Shown in pieces: positions 1 through 9,275 of a stretch of DNA of 64,000 nucleotides. Below the pieces are notes generated by a model that was not told the origin of the DNA, did no database searches, and worked only from the letters and a program-made list of their open reading frames with translations. This DNA is from Myxococcota bacterium (GTDB lineage Bacteria > Myxococcota_A > UBA9160 > SMWR01): the NCBI GenBank assembly GCA_022447545.1, contig JAKVBI010000001.1, positions 1 to 64,000 of the forward strand, in the 5' to 3' direction. Positions within the stretch are counted from its first letter, which is position 1, and each line of letters opens with the position of its first letter. A program made the translations under genes and the position numbers.

Positions 1-504
1 CACCACCAGTTCCTGTTCGCCCACCGACTCGAGCGCGTCGGTGATGTCGAAGGAGAAGGGGTCGAAGCCGCCGCGGTGAACCCCCAGCGCGTGGCCGTTG
101 AGCCAAACCTCGGCCTCCCAGTCGACGGCCCCAAAGTGCAACAACCAACGCTCGCCTGGATTGCATGACGGCATCGAGAACTGACGCCGGTACCACGCCC
201 TTTCCTCGGGCAGCACCGCTCGGGTCACACCACTCAAGATGGACTCCACGGGAAAGGGAACCAGAATGGTGTGTTCGAATCGACTGGGGCGCCCTAGCTC
301 ACGAGGAGCAACCGCCAGTTGCCACGGACCGTTGAGGTTGTGCCAGCGCGGGCGACGAAGCTGAGGGCGCGGGTACTCGGGTAGGGGGAGATCCGGGTCG
401 ACGGAATCGGCCCAGGCACTTCGCAGCCCAGTCGGGGAACCGTTCGACACGCGGACCTTCCTTTTGCCCTTCGACCCGGGGGCTCCTGCCCCCTGCGCTT
501 CCAT
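1..504 (-). CDS. Glycoside hydrolase family 2 protein, N-terminal part (runs off the window)
   Basis: Partial gene: 168 codons from the start are visible and the reading frame is open to base 1. After a basic, low-complexity leader it carries the GH2 N-terminal signature RPRWHNLNGPWQLAV and then the jelly-roll sugar-binding domain (AWYRRQFSMP, VDWEAEVWLNGHALG, GGFDPFSFDITDAL) typical of beta-galactosidases and beta-glucuronidases. The catalytic barrel lies outside the window, so activity and substrate cannot be called. The ATG at 504 has AGGGG upstream; a GTG at 450 with GGAAGG five bases upstream is an equally good start and would remove the odd leader. It lies 39 bp downstream of the CoA-transferase on the same strand. 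No secretion signal is obvious. Confidence 0.8.
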   Translation of the reverse strand, partial: MEAQGAGAPGSKGKRKVRVSNGSPTGLRSAWADSVDPDLPLPEYPRPQLRRPRWHNLNGPWQLAVAPRELGRPSRFEHTILVPFPVESILSGVTRAVLPEERAWYRRQFSMPSCNPGERWLLHFGAVDWEAEVWLNGHALGVHRGGFDPFSFDITDALESVGEQELVV

Positions 505-543
505 GGGTTCTGTCCCCTGGGCAGGAAGCGTGGTGACTCGACT

Positions 544-1767
544 TCAGAGGGCGCCCTGCTCGCGCAGCGCAGCAATCTGCTCCCAATCGAAACCGTGCTC
601 GAGCAGCACCTCCTCGGTGTGCTGGCCCAACTCGGGCGCCACCTGGCCAGGTCTGGCTGGAGTGTCGCTCAAGCGAATGGGACAACCCACTGCCGAGCTC
701 GGACCCCAATCGGGGTGTTCGATGTGCTGGAGATAACCGTTTTCGTAGACGGCCGGGTCGTCGGCCACCTCGAGATGTGTTCGCACCGCCGCGTAGCGAA
801 AGCCGCCTCCTTCGAGGATTGACTCCCATTCGGCCGTGGTCTTCTCGCGAAACGTCACCGCGAGATCTTCGAACAGCTCTCTGCGCACCTCCGGGGTCAG
901 TAAGAGGCTCATATAACGTTCCACCCCTTCGAGATCCGAGCGGCCGATCAGCGCAAAGAACCGCGCGCGTTCGGGAACCTGAACACCCACGATCACAATG
1001 TGCCCGTCGCTCGTGGGCAGCAGCCCATAGACCATGGGGATCAGGTTGTGCCCGCCCGCCCCGTGGCCGGCTGTCTTTCCGGTCATGAAGGCATAGGAGT
1101 ACTCCGAGGCCTGGGCGAAGATCTGCCCCCCCAGCAGCGAGACCTCCACCACCTGCCCCCGGCCTGTCCTCTCTCGGGCGAACAGGGCTGCCAGAACCCC
1201 ATTGGCGAGGTTCTGGGAACCGAGGTGATCCGCCAGGGTGATTCCCACGGGACCCATGTCATCGGGACCCGTGCCCGTGGCTTCGATCAGCCCCCCGGAC
1301 GCCTGGCCTGCGATGTCAGCCCCCTTGCGCTTGGAGTCGCGCCCCACTGGGCCGAAGGTGCTGCCACACCCCAGGATGATGCGCGGGTTGCGGGCGGACA
1401 GGACGTCGTAACCCAGCCCCCAACCCTCGAGGGTCCCCGGCACAAAGTTCGCGAGCACGACGTCGGCGGTCTCGACGAGCTTCAGAAAAACGTCGCGCCC
1501 CGCTTCCATGCGCAGGTCGAGAGTCACGCTGCGCTTGCCACGATTGCAGCCGATGAAAAATGGCGGCCGAAGATCCTCGAGAGAGATCGGAATCCAGCGG
1601 CCCTGATCGCCCATCCCCGGAAGTTCGATCTTGATCACATCGGCTCCGAGGTCGCCCAGCAGCTGAGCGGCCTGGGGGGCCTGCACCAGCAAACCCAGGT
1701 CCAACACACGAACCCCTGTGAGGGCGCCCTCGGAACCCGCCGGCACTTCGCCAGTCATCTCTGCCAC
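544..1767 (-). CDS. CaiB/BaiF family (class III) CoA-transferase
   Basis: About 407 aa, full length for family III CoA-transferases, which move CoA between carboxylic acids and acyl-CoA esters without a free acid intermediate. Visible family features are the N-terminal GVRVLDLG strand, GDLGADVIKIE, CNRGKRSVTLDL, the central ADIAGQASGG stretch and LADHLGSQ, whose Asp aligns with the nucleophile of formyl-CoA transferase (alignment inferred). I chose the GTG at 1767 because AGGAGG lies eight bases upstream; a TTG at 1791 and an ATG at 1758 are in frame but lack good spacing. It is divergent from the TauD gene at 1954 across 186 bp. The acyl substrate is unknown; the neighbourhood suggests catabolism of organic acids. 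Confidence 0.88.
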   Translation of the reverse strand: MAEMTGEVPAGSEGALTGVRVLDLGLLVQAPQAAQLLGDLGADVIKIELPGMGDQGRWIPISLEDLRPPFFIGCNRGKRSVTLDLRMEAGRDVFLKLVETADVVLANFVPGTLEGWGLGYDVLSARNPRIILGCGSTFGPVGRDSKRKGADIAGQASGGLIEATGTGPDDMGPVGITLADHLGSQNLANGVLAALFARERTGRGQVVEVSLLGGQIFAQASEYSYAFMTGKTAGHGAGGHNLIPMVYGLLPTSDGHIVIVGVQVPERARFFALIGRSDLEGVERYMSLLLTPEVRRELFEDLAVTFREKTTAEWESILEGGGFRYAAVRTHLEVADDPAVYENGYLQHIEHPDWGPSSAVGCPIRLSDTPARPGQVAPELGQHTEEVLLEHGFDWEQIAALREQGAL

Positions 1768-1953
1768 GTGTGAATCCTCCTGATCAGCCAACGAGCCAGC
1801 CTACTCTTGGCTCCGTCAGGATAAACCAGCTACTCGGAGCCTCCGTGGAGATTCCTCCAGCCTCGACCCTGGAAGACTGGGGTGGGATCTCCAGCCACGA
1901 GACGCGTAGAATGTATGGGGCGGCGTCCACTCGACGCCCGGGAGGCAGCGACG

Positions 1954-2793
1954 GTGACCCAGGCGAACACGGCCCCGCTCGGATTCGAGGTCGAACCGCT
2001 GGACTCGGCACTCGGGGCCCGCATCCACGGCATCGACCTGCGAACCCCCCTCACCTCGGAGGTCTCCCAGGGGTTGCGCGACACCCTCTACGAATACCAG
2101 GTCCTGTTCTTCCGCGACCAACCCCTCAGCGACCAGCAACACCTCGCGCTCGCACAAAATTTTGGCACCCCCAACCTCTATCCCGTCAATGAGATGCTGG
2201 GCATCCACGAGCCTCTCGAGTTCGTCGAGGACGGGCCGGGCAAGAAACCTGTCGCCGCCGCCTGGCACACCGACGTCACGTGGCTCCAGGATCCTCCCAA
2301 AATCGGCATCCTTGCTGCGCAGATCATGCCCGCCGAGGGAGGAGACACCATGTGGTGTAGCCTGTACTCAGTCTACGACGCCCTGTCCCGCGAGATGCGC
2401 GAGCGCATCCAGAACCTCACGGTGGCACACGCGGCCGGGCCGGGTTTCGTCGAACTCGTGATCAAGCGCTTCGGCGACGAGTTCGTGGCTCGCTTCGAAG
2501 AACTCTACGGCTCGGGCAGTCGCCACCCGCTGATCCGCAACCACGAGGTCGTCGGGCGGCCCCTGGTGTATCTCGCCGGCGGCTTCATGGACCACATCGA
2601 GGGCCAAGACATCGACAGCGGTCGCCGGCTCCTCAAAGAGTTGATGTCCATCGCCGACGATCCAGTCCATCAGATCCGTTGGAAGTGGGCCGTCGACGAC
2701 CTGGCGATCTGGGACGAGCGCTCCACCATGCACCGCGTGGACACGAGCCACTGGCCCGAACCCCGACGCATGCGGCGCTGCACGATCAGCTGA
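1954..2793 (+). CDS. TauD/TfdA family Fe(II)/2-oxoglutarate dioxygenase
   Basis: 279 aa, the usual length for TauD-type enzymes, which hydroxylate or cleave a substrate while decarboxylating 2-oxoglutarate. The family start GARIHGIDL, the iron ligands of the HxD motif in AAWHTDVTW, the distal His in the WDERSTMHRV stretch, and the closing Arg-rich segment RRMRRCTIS are all present. The GTG at 1954 is chosen because GGGAGG stands about eight bases upstream; in-frame ATGs further 5' give a non-conserved leader and lack a ribosome site. A second, quite different TauD gene lies at 11445. Substrate unknown; sulfonates, aryloxyacids and fatty acids are all handled by this family. Confidence 0.9.
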   Translation: MTQANTAPLGFEVEPLDSALGARIHGIDLRTPLTSEVSQGLRDTLYEYQVLFFRDQPLSDQQHLALAQNFGTPNLYPVNEMLGIHEPLEFVEDGPGKKPVAAAWHTDVTWLQDPPKIGILAAQIMPAEGGDTMWCSLYSVYDALSREMRERIQNLTVAHAAGPGFVELVIKRFGDEFVARFEELYGSGSRHPLIRNHEVVGRPLVYLAGGFMDHIEGQDIDSGRRLLKELMSIADDPVHQIRWKWAVDDLAIWDERSTMHRVDTSHWPEPRRMRRCTIS

Positions 2794-2832
2794 CGCCTCG
2801 CGCGATGGTTCCCTTCGCGTCCCCACGGTGCC

Positions 2833-3789
2833 TCATTCGATGCTGGCCGGTGGCCCCGACAACGGGGAGACCCCCCAGACCGGCAAGCCCCGCTCGGCGG
2901 TCGCCAGCGTGTCATGCGACACGGCCAGCATGATTCCCGGCCGCCGGTCCAATGCCGCCAGCCAGCGTCGCCAGAGTTCCAGATGTTCAGGCGCCTCGGG
3001 CACGATCAACACACTGTAGAGCCACGGCTTCGGCCGGTTTTCGAGTAGATCGATCAGGGAGTTCGTCATGTCTCCCGAGAAGATCCACGTCCGCGCCTCC
3101 TCCGCCCCGCGCACGCGGGCCGCAAATACGGTGCTACCGGGCGTATGGCCCGCAGCCGGCAGAGCCACCAATCCGGGGAATCCCGGAATCTCGTAGACGG
3201 GCCCCCCGGCCAGTGGCTCGACACGTGTGCAACCCGCCTGGGCAATGTCATCCTGTCCCGCCCAGGTCACGAAGTTGGCGCGCGCCGCCTGATCGGGTGT
3301 CTGAAAGACAGCCAACAATTCCGGGTGAACGGCACACAGCGCGCGGATGCCTCCCGTGTGATCCTGGTGCAGATGCGTGAACGCAATGCCATCCACCCCC
3401 TGCGCGGCCTCTCCCATCTGCTCCACGATCGATCCAAGCGGCTGGATGGCATCGGACCCCAAACCGAGTTCCATCAAGGCCCCGAACGCCTGAGCCTGAT
3501 GGCGGTCCATGCCCGCATCGATCAAGAAGCTGCGCCCATCGGCCCACTCCAACACAAACGACGGATGACCGATCACTCCCAGCTCGCTGCGCTGGGTCGC
3601 GGTCACCACCGACCGGACACGAACCGGTGCGTCGGGAACTTCGGCCAGGGCTTCGAGGAATGCCGGATCGGGAGGCAGCGGCCGGATTCTCCGCATCTCC
3701 CAGTGCGCCTCGAACAACACCCCGAGGGCAACTGCAAAGGTGGTCAGGACCCCAACCCCGAGCCAGCGGAGAATCGAACGGGCGGTCAT
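2833..3789 (-). CDS. Membrane-anchored MBL-fold metallohydrolase
   Basis: 318 aa. An N-terminal hydrophobic segment (about residues 6-25, around ILRWLGVGVLTTFAVALG) looks like an uncleaved anchor or signal. The metallo-beta-lactamase fold follows: the metal-binding HxHxDH motif appears as THLHQDHTGG, with GHTPGSTVF and FSGDMTNSL carrying downstream His and Asp ligands. Proteins of this kind hydrolyse lactones, thioesters or phosphodiesters; the sequence does not separate these. The ATG at 3789 has AGGAGG eight bases upstream, which overrides more upstream in-frame starts. It is divergent from the DUF3604 gene across 224 bp and no operon partner is evident. Confidence 0.85.
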   Translation of the reverse strand: MTARSILRWLGVGVLTTFAVALGVLFEAHWEMRRIRPLPPDPAFLEALAEVPDAPVRVRSVVTATQRSELGVIGHPSFVLEWADGRSFLIDAGMDRHQAQAFGALMELGLGSDAIQPLGSIVEQMGEAAQGVDGIAFTHLHQDHTGGIRALCAVHPELLAVFQTPDQAARANFVTWAGQDDIAQAGCTRVEPLAGGPVYEIPGFPGLVALPAAGHTPGSTVFAARVRGAEEARTWIFSGDMTNSLIDLLENRPKPWLYSVLIVPEAPEHLELWRRWLAALDRRPGIMLAVSHDTLATAERGLPVWGVSPLSGPPASIE

Positions 3790-4013
3790 GGAAATGGCCT
3801 CCTCCTCTGAAACAGGCTTCCCCATAACCCTGGTTGGAAGCCATGCAGTGCAAGCATCGTCCATCTTCGTCGAGTGCTCACCGGGCTCTCTACAGGCTTC
3901 TCTGACCCTACCCGGTTTTCCGAAGTTTTGCGGCGTACGTCAACAGTGCGTCCATACGACTCTGGAAGCCACGCATGCTGTTCTTTCGCGACGAAGGCGT
4001 CTAGCCTCTGGGC

Positions 4014-5966
4014 ATGGAAACCCATCAACGTTCCGCCCGATTCTGGGCGCTCCTACTGGCTCTGTGGATGATGCCCGCCTGTCTGCTGCCCAGTGGGGCG
4101 AGTGGGTCACCCGCAGTCGGTTGCCGCAACCACACCCCTCTGCGGCAAGTGCTCTGGGGCGATCTCCACATCCACACCGGCATTTCCATGGACGCCTACA
4201 TCTTCGAAACCCGCCTGGGGCCCGAAGACGCCTACCGCTTCGCCAAAGGCGAGGAGATGAAGCTGCCACCCCTGGATGCGTCGGGGGTCGGCACCACCCC
4301 ACTGCAGATTCCGCGCCCCCTGGACTTCGCGGCCGTCACTGACCACGCCCACAGCTTCGGGGGTGTGCGCCTGTGTACGGACCCGGAATCCCCCGCCTAC
4401 GCGAACGAGATCTGCACTCGCTATCGCCGCCCCTTCCGCGCCGAAGACCTGGCTTCGGGCGTCAAAGACATCGTCGAGCGCGTCGACAGCCTGCGTTCCG
4501 ATGCACTGTGTGGGCCCGAGGGCTCGCTGTGCCGCGATGCCGCGCGCTCGGTCTGGCAGGACACTCAGCGCGCCGCAGCGCGCTTCAACGCCGGGCCACC
4601 AGACTGCGACTTCACGACCTTCGTCGCCTACGAGCACACCGATACCCCGCGCATGACGAAGATCCACCGCAACGTCATCTTCCGCAACGCATCGGTGCCC
4701 GACCTGCCCATCAACTCCATCGAGGCGCCCTCGGCCGCTGCGCTGTGGCAGCGTCTCGAAAACGAGTGCCTCAACGCCGAAGGCGACTGCGACGTCCTGG
4801 CCATCCCCCACAACCCGAACCTGAGTAACGGACAGATGTTCAGCGTCGAATACCCCGAAGGCAGTTCGCTCGCCGAGCAGGCCCGACTGGCCGCCCTGCG
4901 CGCCCGCATGGAGCCCGTGGTGGAGATGATGCAAATGAAGGGCGAGTCCGAATGTCGCGCGGGGATGTGGAAAGTCTTCGGAAGCGATGAGGACTGCGAC
5001 TTCGAGAAGATTCGCGACCTCGATGGAGCTCCGGACTGTCGCGACGGCAAAGGCTGGGGGGCACTGGCCAACCAGGGCTGCATCTCGCGCCTGGATTTCG
5101 CCCGCTACGCGCTGGTGGAGGGTCTCCGCGAGGGCGAGCGCATCGGAGTCAACCCCTACGCGTTTGGGATGATCGGCTCCACCGACATCCACACCGGTGC
5201 CTCCGGAGCCACCGCCGAGTGGGCGGAGAGTGTCAGCGTGGGCAGCAGTCAACCCAGTATCGGCAACAACCCGGGCGGGCTGGCCGCGGTCTGGGCCGAG
5301 GAGAACTCGCGCGAATCCATCTTCCAGGCACTGCGACGTCGCGAGGTCTACGCCACCAGTGGCTCGCGCATGGCCGTGCGCTTCTTCGGAGGTTGGGAGT
5401 ATCCCGAGGACCTGTGCAGCCGTGACGACCTGACCCGAGCCGCCTATGCGGGCGGCGTACCCATGGGCGGCGACCTCCCGCCCCAAAGCGGAGGCTCCAA
5501 GTCTCCTGTCTTCGTGGTCTCGGCCCTGCGCGACGCGGGCACGAGCGAGCATCCTGGCACCGCCCTACAACGTGTCCAGATTGTGAAGGGCTGGACGGGG
5601 CCGGACGGAGCGACCCACCAACAGGTGGTGGACGTGGCAGGCAACGCCGCCAACGGCGCCCGCGTCGACCTCAAGACCTGCGAACCCCGGGGCCCCGGCG
5701 CTGACAGCCTGTGCGGCGTGTGGCGCGACCCCGACTTCGACCCGCAGCAGCGCGCCGTCTACTACGCCCGTGTGCTCGAAAATCCGAGCTGCCGTTACGT
5801 GGGCTGGTTGTGCCGTCAGCCCGAAAGTCACGCAGCCTGTGCCGACCCCAACGTTCCGAAAGTCATCCAGGAACGCGCCTGGACGTCACCCATCTGGTAC
5901 ACGCCGCCCACTGAGAGTGGGCCGAGTCAGACCGCACGGGTCAGTCGGATGACACCGCAACCGTGA
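4014..5966 (+). CDS. Secreted DUF3604 family protein with PHP-like metal site
   Basis: 650 aa. The N-terminus has a signal peptide with a hydrophobic core (ALLLALWMMPACLLP); MPAC could serve as a weak lipobox, otherwise cleavage would fall after the ASG-rich stretch. The mature protein opens with the DUF3604 hallmark LWGDLHIHTGISMDAYIF (HxH, as in PHP-type hydrolases), followed by DFAAVTDHAHSFGG and, near residue 390, GSTDIHTG. Many Cys residues suit an extracytoplasmic location. The family has no established reaction; the metal-site layout suggests hydrolysis, which is inference. A sodium:solute symporter starts 67 bp downstream on the same strand, consistent with processing a substrate outside and importing the product. 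Confidence 0.85.
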   Translation: METHQRSARFWALLLALWMMPACLLPSGASGSPAVGCRNHTPLRQVLWGDLHIHTGISMDAYIFETRLGPEDAYRFAKGEEMKLPPLDASGVGTTPLQIPRPLDFAAVTDHAHSFGGVRLCTDPESPAYANEICTRYRRPFRAEDLASGVKDIVERVDSLRSDALCGPEGSLCRDAARSVWQDTQRAAARFNAGPPDCDFTTFVAYEHTDTPRMTKIHRNVIFRNASVPDLPINSIEAPSAAALWQRLENECLNAEGDCDVLAIPHNPNLSNGQMFSVEYPEGSSLAEQARLAALRARMEPVVEMMQMKGESECRAGMWKVFGSDEDCDFEKIRDLDGAPDCRDGKGWGALANQGCISRLDFARYALVEGLREGERIGVNPYAFGMIGSTDIHTGASGATAEWAESVSVGSSQPSIGNNPGGLAAVWAEENSRESIFQALRRREVYATSGSRMAVRFFGGWEYPEDLCSRDDLTRAAYAGGVPMGGDLPPQSGGSKSPVFVVSALRDAGTSEHPGTALQRVQIVKGWTGPDGATHQQVVDVAGNAANGARVDLKTCEPRGPGADSLCGVWRDPDFDPQQRAVYYARVLENPSCRYVGWLCRQPESHAACADPNVPKVIQERAWTSPIWYTPPTESGPSQTARVSRMTPQP

Positions 5967-6033
5967 GATCGCGGAGCTCCACCGCGCCCCTCTCGCGAAG
6001 CACCGACTCCATGTATCACTCCGCGGGGCGCTG

Positions 6034-7977
6034 ATGGCCCTCGACCTAGCGATCGTCGCACTCTTTGCGCTGACCGCCATCGCACTGGGCCTACGCTCGC
6101 GCCAGAAGGCCGGCCAGAACCTCGAACAGTACTTCCTGGCGGGGCGTAGCGTACGAGGGTGGCAGGCTGGCATCTCCATGGCTGCCACCCAGTTCGCCGC
6201 CGACACCCCGTTGTTGGTCACCGGGCTGATCGCCACGGCCGGCATCTTTTCGCTCTGGCGCCTGTGGGTCTATGCCCTGGCATTCCTACTGCTGGGTTTC
6301 GTGCTCGCTCCCAGCTGGCGTCGCGCAAGAGTCGTGACCGACGCCGAGCTCTCCGAGATCCGCTACGGCCGAGGCCCGGCCTCCTGGCTGCGGGGCGTCA
6401 AGGCCATCTACTTCGGAACGGTCTTCAACTGCACCGTGCTGGCCATGGTCTTGCTGGCAGCTGTTGAAATCGCCGAGCCCTTCCTCACCTGGGACCGCTG
6501 GTTGCCGAGCACGTTGTTCAACCCCCTGCGCGGAGCGATCGAGTGGATCGGTTTTCCGCTGGCACGCAAGGGAGCCGGGCTCGACGACCTGTGGCTGCGC
6601 TCCACCAACAACGCCCTCTCGATCTTTCTGATCGTGGCCGTGACCCTGTCCTACTCGGCCACGGGTGGGCTGCGTGCAGTGATCAAAACCGACATCCTGC
6701 AATTCGCGATCATGATCCTCGCCACGGCCCTCTACGCGGGCTGGGTGGTCGCCGAACTTGGCGGTCTGGGGGCCATGGTGGGACGCATCGAGCTCGAGTT
6801 CGCGCAGGCAGCACCTGCCACTGGGCTCGACGCGTCGCAGCTGCTCGCCTTCACGGCCGGAGAGGCCGGAGGACTTTCATCGGCGTTGCTGCTGGTGATC
6901 GCCGTACAGTGGCTGGTGCAGATGAATTCCGACGGCACCGGGTATCTCGCCCAGCGCTCCATGGCGTGCCGCAGCGATCGCGACGCCCGGCAGGCGAGTG
7001 TCGTCATGACCCTGCTCCAGATCCTGTTGCGGAGTCTGCTCTGGATCCCCATCGGGCTTGGCCTGCTGCTGATCTTCCCGGCCGACCCGGGCCTCCAGGG
7101 CACGGCCCTCCAGGCCGACCGCGAGGCAACCTTCGTGCGCGGTATCGCGGAGCTGCTGCCACCTGGCCTGCGAGGCCTGATGCTGACCGCCATGCTGGCG
7201 GCACTGGCCTCCACCGTGGACACCCATCTCAACTGGGGCGGTTCATACTGGACCCGCGACCTCTACGAACGTTTCCTGATGCGCGGCTGGTTGAAACGCG
7301 AGCCCGGCGCGCGATCGCTGGTATGGGTCGCCCGGGCATCGAGTCTGGGCATCCTGCTCGTGTCCCTCGGCATCATGACCCAGCTCGAATCGATCCAGAG
7401 TGCTTGGCAGGCCAGTCTGCTCCTCGGTGCCGGCATGGGGGTCATGTTGCTGCTGCGTTGGTTCTGGTGGCGCATCAATGCCTGGGGCGAACTGTCCTCC
7501 ATCGTGGCCTCCATGCTGTTGGCTCCGGCGCTGCTCTGGGGCCTTCCCGGCGAGGCCTTCGAAGCCACGCGGTTACTCCTCATGGCCACGGGCTCGACGA
7601 CGGCGGGCGTGATTGCCTCTCTGTGGACGGCCGCTGAGAGTCCCGAGCATCTGTTGGGCTTCTACGAGCGGGTGCGTCCCCCGGGTTTCTGGTCCCGAGG
7701 ACTGAAACGCGCTGGTGCCCCAGAACTGGCGGGCGAATCCGAGCAGCGCCTCGGGCGCGGTCTGGCAGCCACGGGACTGGCCGGGCTCTCGGTCTTCGCA
7801 CTGCTGGTGGGACTCGGTAGCTGGCTCGTCCAGGCGCCGCCTCCGAACTGGCTTCCGGACCGCGCGTTGTTCGTGGGCGCTTGCCTGCTACTGGGATGCG
7901 CGCTCGTACCCGTTTGGTGGAAACTCGGCTTCCGGGAACTGGAAGGGGCCCCGAGCAACCGTCGAGGGAAGGGCTAG
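6034..7977 (+). CDS. Sodium:solute symporter (SSS family)
   Basis: 647 aa integral membrane protein with about 13-14 hydrophobic segments, the normal size for SSS permeases, which couple Na+ entry to uptake of sugars, amino acids, carboxylates or vitamins. Family landmarks are the early YFLAGRSVRGWQAGISMAATQFAADTP, the central SATGGLRAVIKTDILQF (a widely conserved SSS motif) and QMNSDGTGYLAQRSMACRSDRDAR. A C-terminal extension after residue 500 has two further membrane spans. The ribosome site is weak (GGGGCG region). It follows the DUF3604 gene and precedes the P450 gene by 70 bp, so the four plus-strand genes 4014-10079 may be co-transcribed. Substrate unknown. Confidence 0.9.
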   Translation: MALDLAIVALFALTAIALGLRSRQKAGQNLEQYFLAGRSVRGWQAGISMAATQFAADTPLLVTGLIATAGIFSLWRLWVYALAFLLLGFVLAPSWRRARVVTDAELSEIRYGRGPASWLRGVKAIYFGTVFNCTVLAMVLLAAVEIAEPFLTWDRWLPSTLFNPLRGAIEWIGFPLARKGAGLDDLWLRSTNNALSIFLIVAVTLSYSATGGLRAVIKTDILQFAIMILATALYAGWVVAELGGLGAMVGRIELEFAQAAPATGLDASQLLAFTAGEAGGLSSALLLVIAVQWLVQMNSDGTGYLAQRSMACRSDRDARQASVVMTLLQILLRSLLWIPIGLGLLLIFPADPGLQGTALQADREATFVRGIAELLPPGLRGLMLTAMLAALASTVDTHLNWGGSYWTRDLYERFLMRGWLKREPGARSLVWVARASSLGILLVSLGIMTQLESIQSAWQASLLLGAGMGVMLLLRWFWWRINAWGELSSIVASMLLAPALLWGLPGEAFEATRLLLMATGSTTAGVIASLWTAAESPEHLLGFYERVRPPGFWSRGLKRAGAPELAGESEQRLGRGLAATGLAGLSVFALLVGLGSWLVQAPPPNWLPDRALFVGACLLLGCALVPVWWKLGFRELEGAPSNRRGKG

Positions 7978-8047
7978 ATTCCAGGGTCCGGCCCCAGCCT
8001 TGCGGGACCCCGACAACCCACCTCCACTGGCCCACCAGGAGACCCCC

Positions 8048-9262
8048 GTGTGCGCCTCCCAGATCCCCGACCCCCACGACCCCTGGGTGGGCGCCAACCC
8101 CGAAGATCCCGCCCATCACGACAACCCGGTGCCGGGCTGGACTCAGCTGCGCGAGCAGGCCCCGGTCCACTTGACACCCCTCGGTGCCTGGCGGCTGTCG
8201 CGTCACGCCGACTGCGCGCGCCTGCTGCGCGAGACCCCGTGCGGGATGCGCCTCGAGGATGGTAGCCACCCCGCCGAGGGACCCGAGATCGAAAACGGTC
8301 CGGGACGTTTCATGCTGGAGGTCGACCCACCGCGGCACACTCGGTTGCGCAAACTCGTCGCCAAGGCCTTCACTCCCCGAGCCATCGAAGCCTGGCGCCC
8401 CCGCGCCACCGAACTCGTAGATGAACTACTCGACCAGGCCGTGGCCCGCGGCGCCATGGACGTGGTGGCCGACCTCGCACTCCCCGTCCCTTCCATCTTG
8501 ATCTGCGAGATGCTCGGGATTCCTTCGGACGACCGTGAGCAGTTCACCCAATGGACCGCCCACGCCACCCATTTGCTGGTGGCCCACACAGCCGCCCCAG
8601 AGGTGGTCGAACGCGGGCGCATCGCGGCCATGAATCTCGCGGGGTACTTTGAGGCCAGGGTGGCCGAGCGTCGGGGTGACCTGTCCGATGACCTGCTCAG
8701 CCGCCTGATCCGAGCCGAAGAAGAGGGCGATCAGCTCAGCCCCGAAGAACTCCTCGTCCAGGCCATCGGCCTGCTGATCGCGGGCTTCGAGACCACCATC
8801 GGCCTGATCGCCAATGGTATTCGCCAGCTGATCCTCCATCCGGAACAATTGGAGCGTCTGCGCGAGGATCCCGGGTTGGCAGCCTCGGCCACCGATGAGT
8901 GTCTGCGATTCGATGGTCCGATTCCCGTCACGCGGCGCTTCCTCCACGTGGATGCAGAATTCGGAGACTTCGTCATTCCCAAGGACAGTCAGATCTTCGC
9001 GTACCTGGGAGCCGCCAACCGGGATCCCGAGGTCTTCGACAACCCGACGAGCTTCGATGTAGGCCGCAGTCCGAACCCACACCTGGCCTTCGGCGGGGGG
9101 GCGCACTTCTGCCTCGGCTCGCACCTCGCCCGCATGGAGGGTCAGGAAGCTCTGACCGGCTTCGCCCGCAGGATCGAAACCTCGCGGCTGGTCGAGACGA
9201 AGATCGAGTGGGGGCAGAGCCTGTTCCGGGTACCGGGAACCCTCCCCATCCAATTCTCCTAG
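8048..9262 (+). CDS. Cytochrome P450 (class I type, soluble)
   Basis: 404 aa soluble P450. Heme-binding loop FGGGAHFCLG supplies the axial thiolate at Cys355; the I-helix oxygen-activation segment is LLIAGFETT; the K-helix ExxR is in DECLRF. It would hydroxylate a small hydrophobic substrate using electrons from a ferredoxin; no obvious redox partner is encoded next to it. The start is the GTG at 8048, preceded by AGGAG six bases upstream; the open frame continues further 5' but only through the end of the symporter gene. The TIGR03084 gene starts 13 bp downstream, implying a shared transcript. Confidence 0.93.
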   Translation: MCASQIPDPHDPWVGANPEDPAHHDNPVPGWTQLREQAPVHLTPLGAWRLSRHADCARLLRETPCGMRLEDGSHPAEGPEIENGPGRFMLEVDPPRHTRLRKLVAKAFTPRAIEAWRPRATELVDELLDQAVARGAMDVVADLALPVPSILICEMLGIPSDDREQFTQWTAHATHLLVAHTAAPEVVERGRIAAMNLAGYFEARVAERRGDLSDDLLSRLIRAEEEGDQLSPEELLVQAIGLLIAGFETTIGLIANGIRQLILHPEQLERLREDPGLAASATDECLRFDGPIPVTRRFLHVDAEFGDFVIPKDSQIFAYLGAANRDPEVFDNPTSFDVGRSPNPHLAFGGGAHFCLGSHLARMEGQEALTGFARRIETSRLVETKIEWGQSLFRVPGTLPIQFS

Positions 9263-9275
9263 GACGCGTCGCGCC

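Noticed and set aside
3835-3973. Repeated TGGAAGCCA in the MBL/DUF3604 intergenic region
   Set aside because: Only two 9-base copies over 130 bp; no symmetry.
4107-5552. Long open frame (481 codons) antisense to the DUF3604 gene
   Set aside because: It mirrors third-position GC bias of the real gene, has no ribosome site or recognisable motif, and the opposite strand encodes a clear family.
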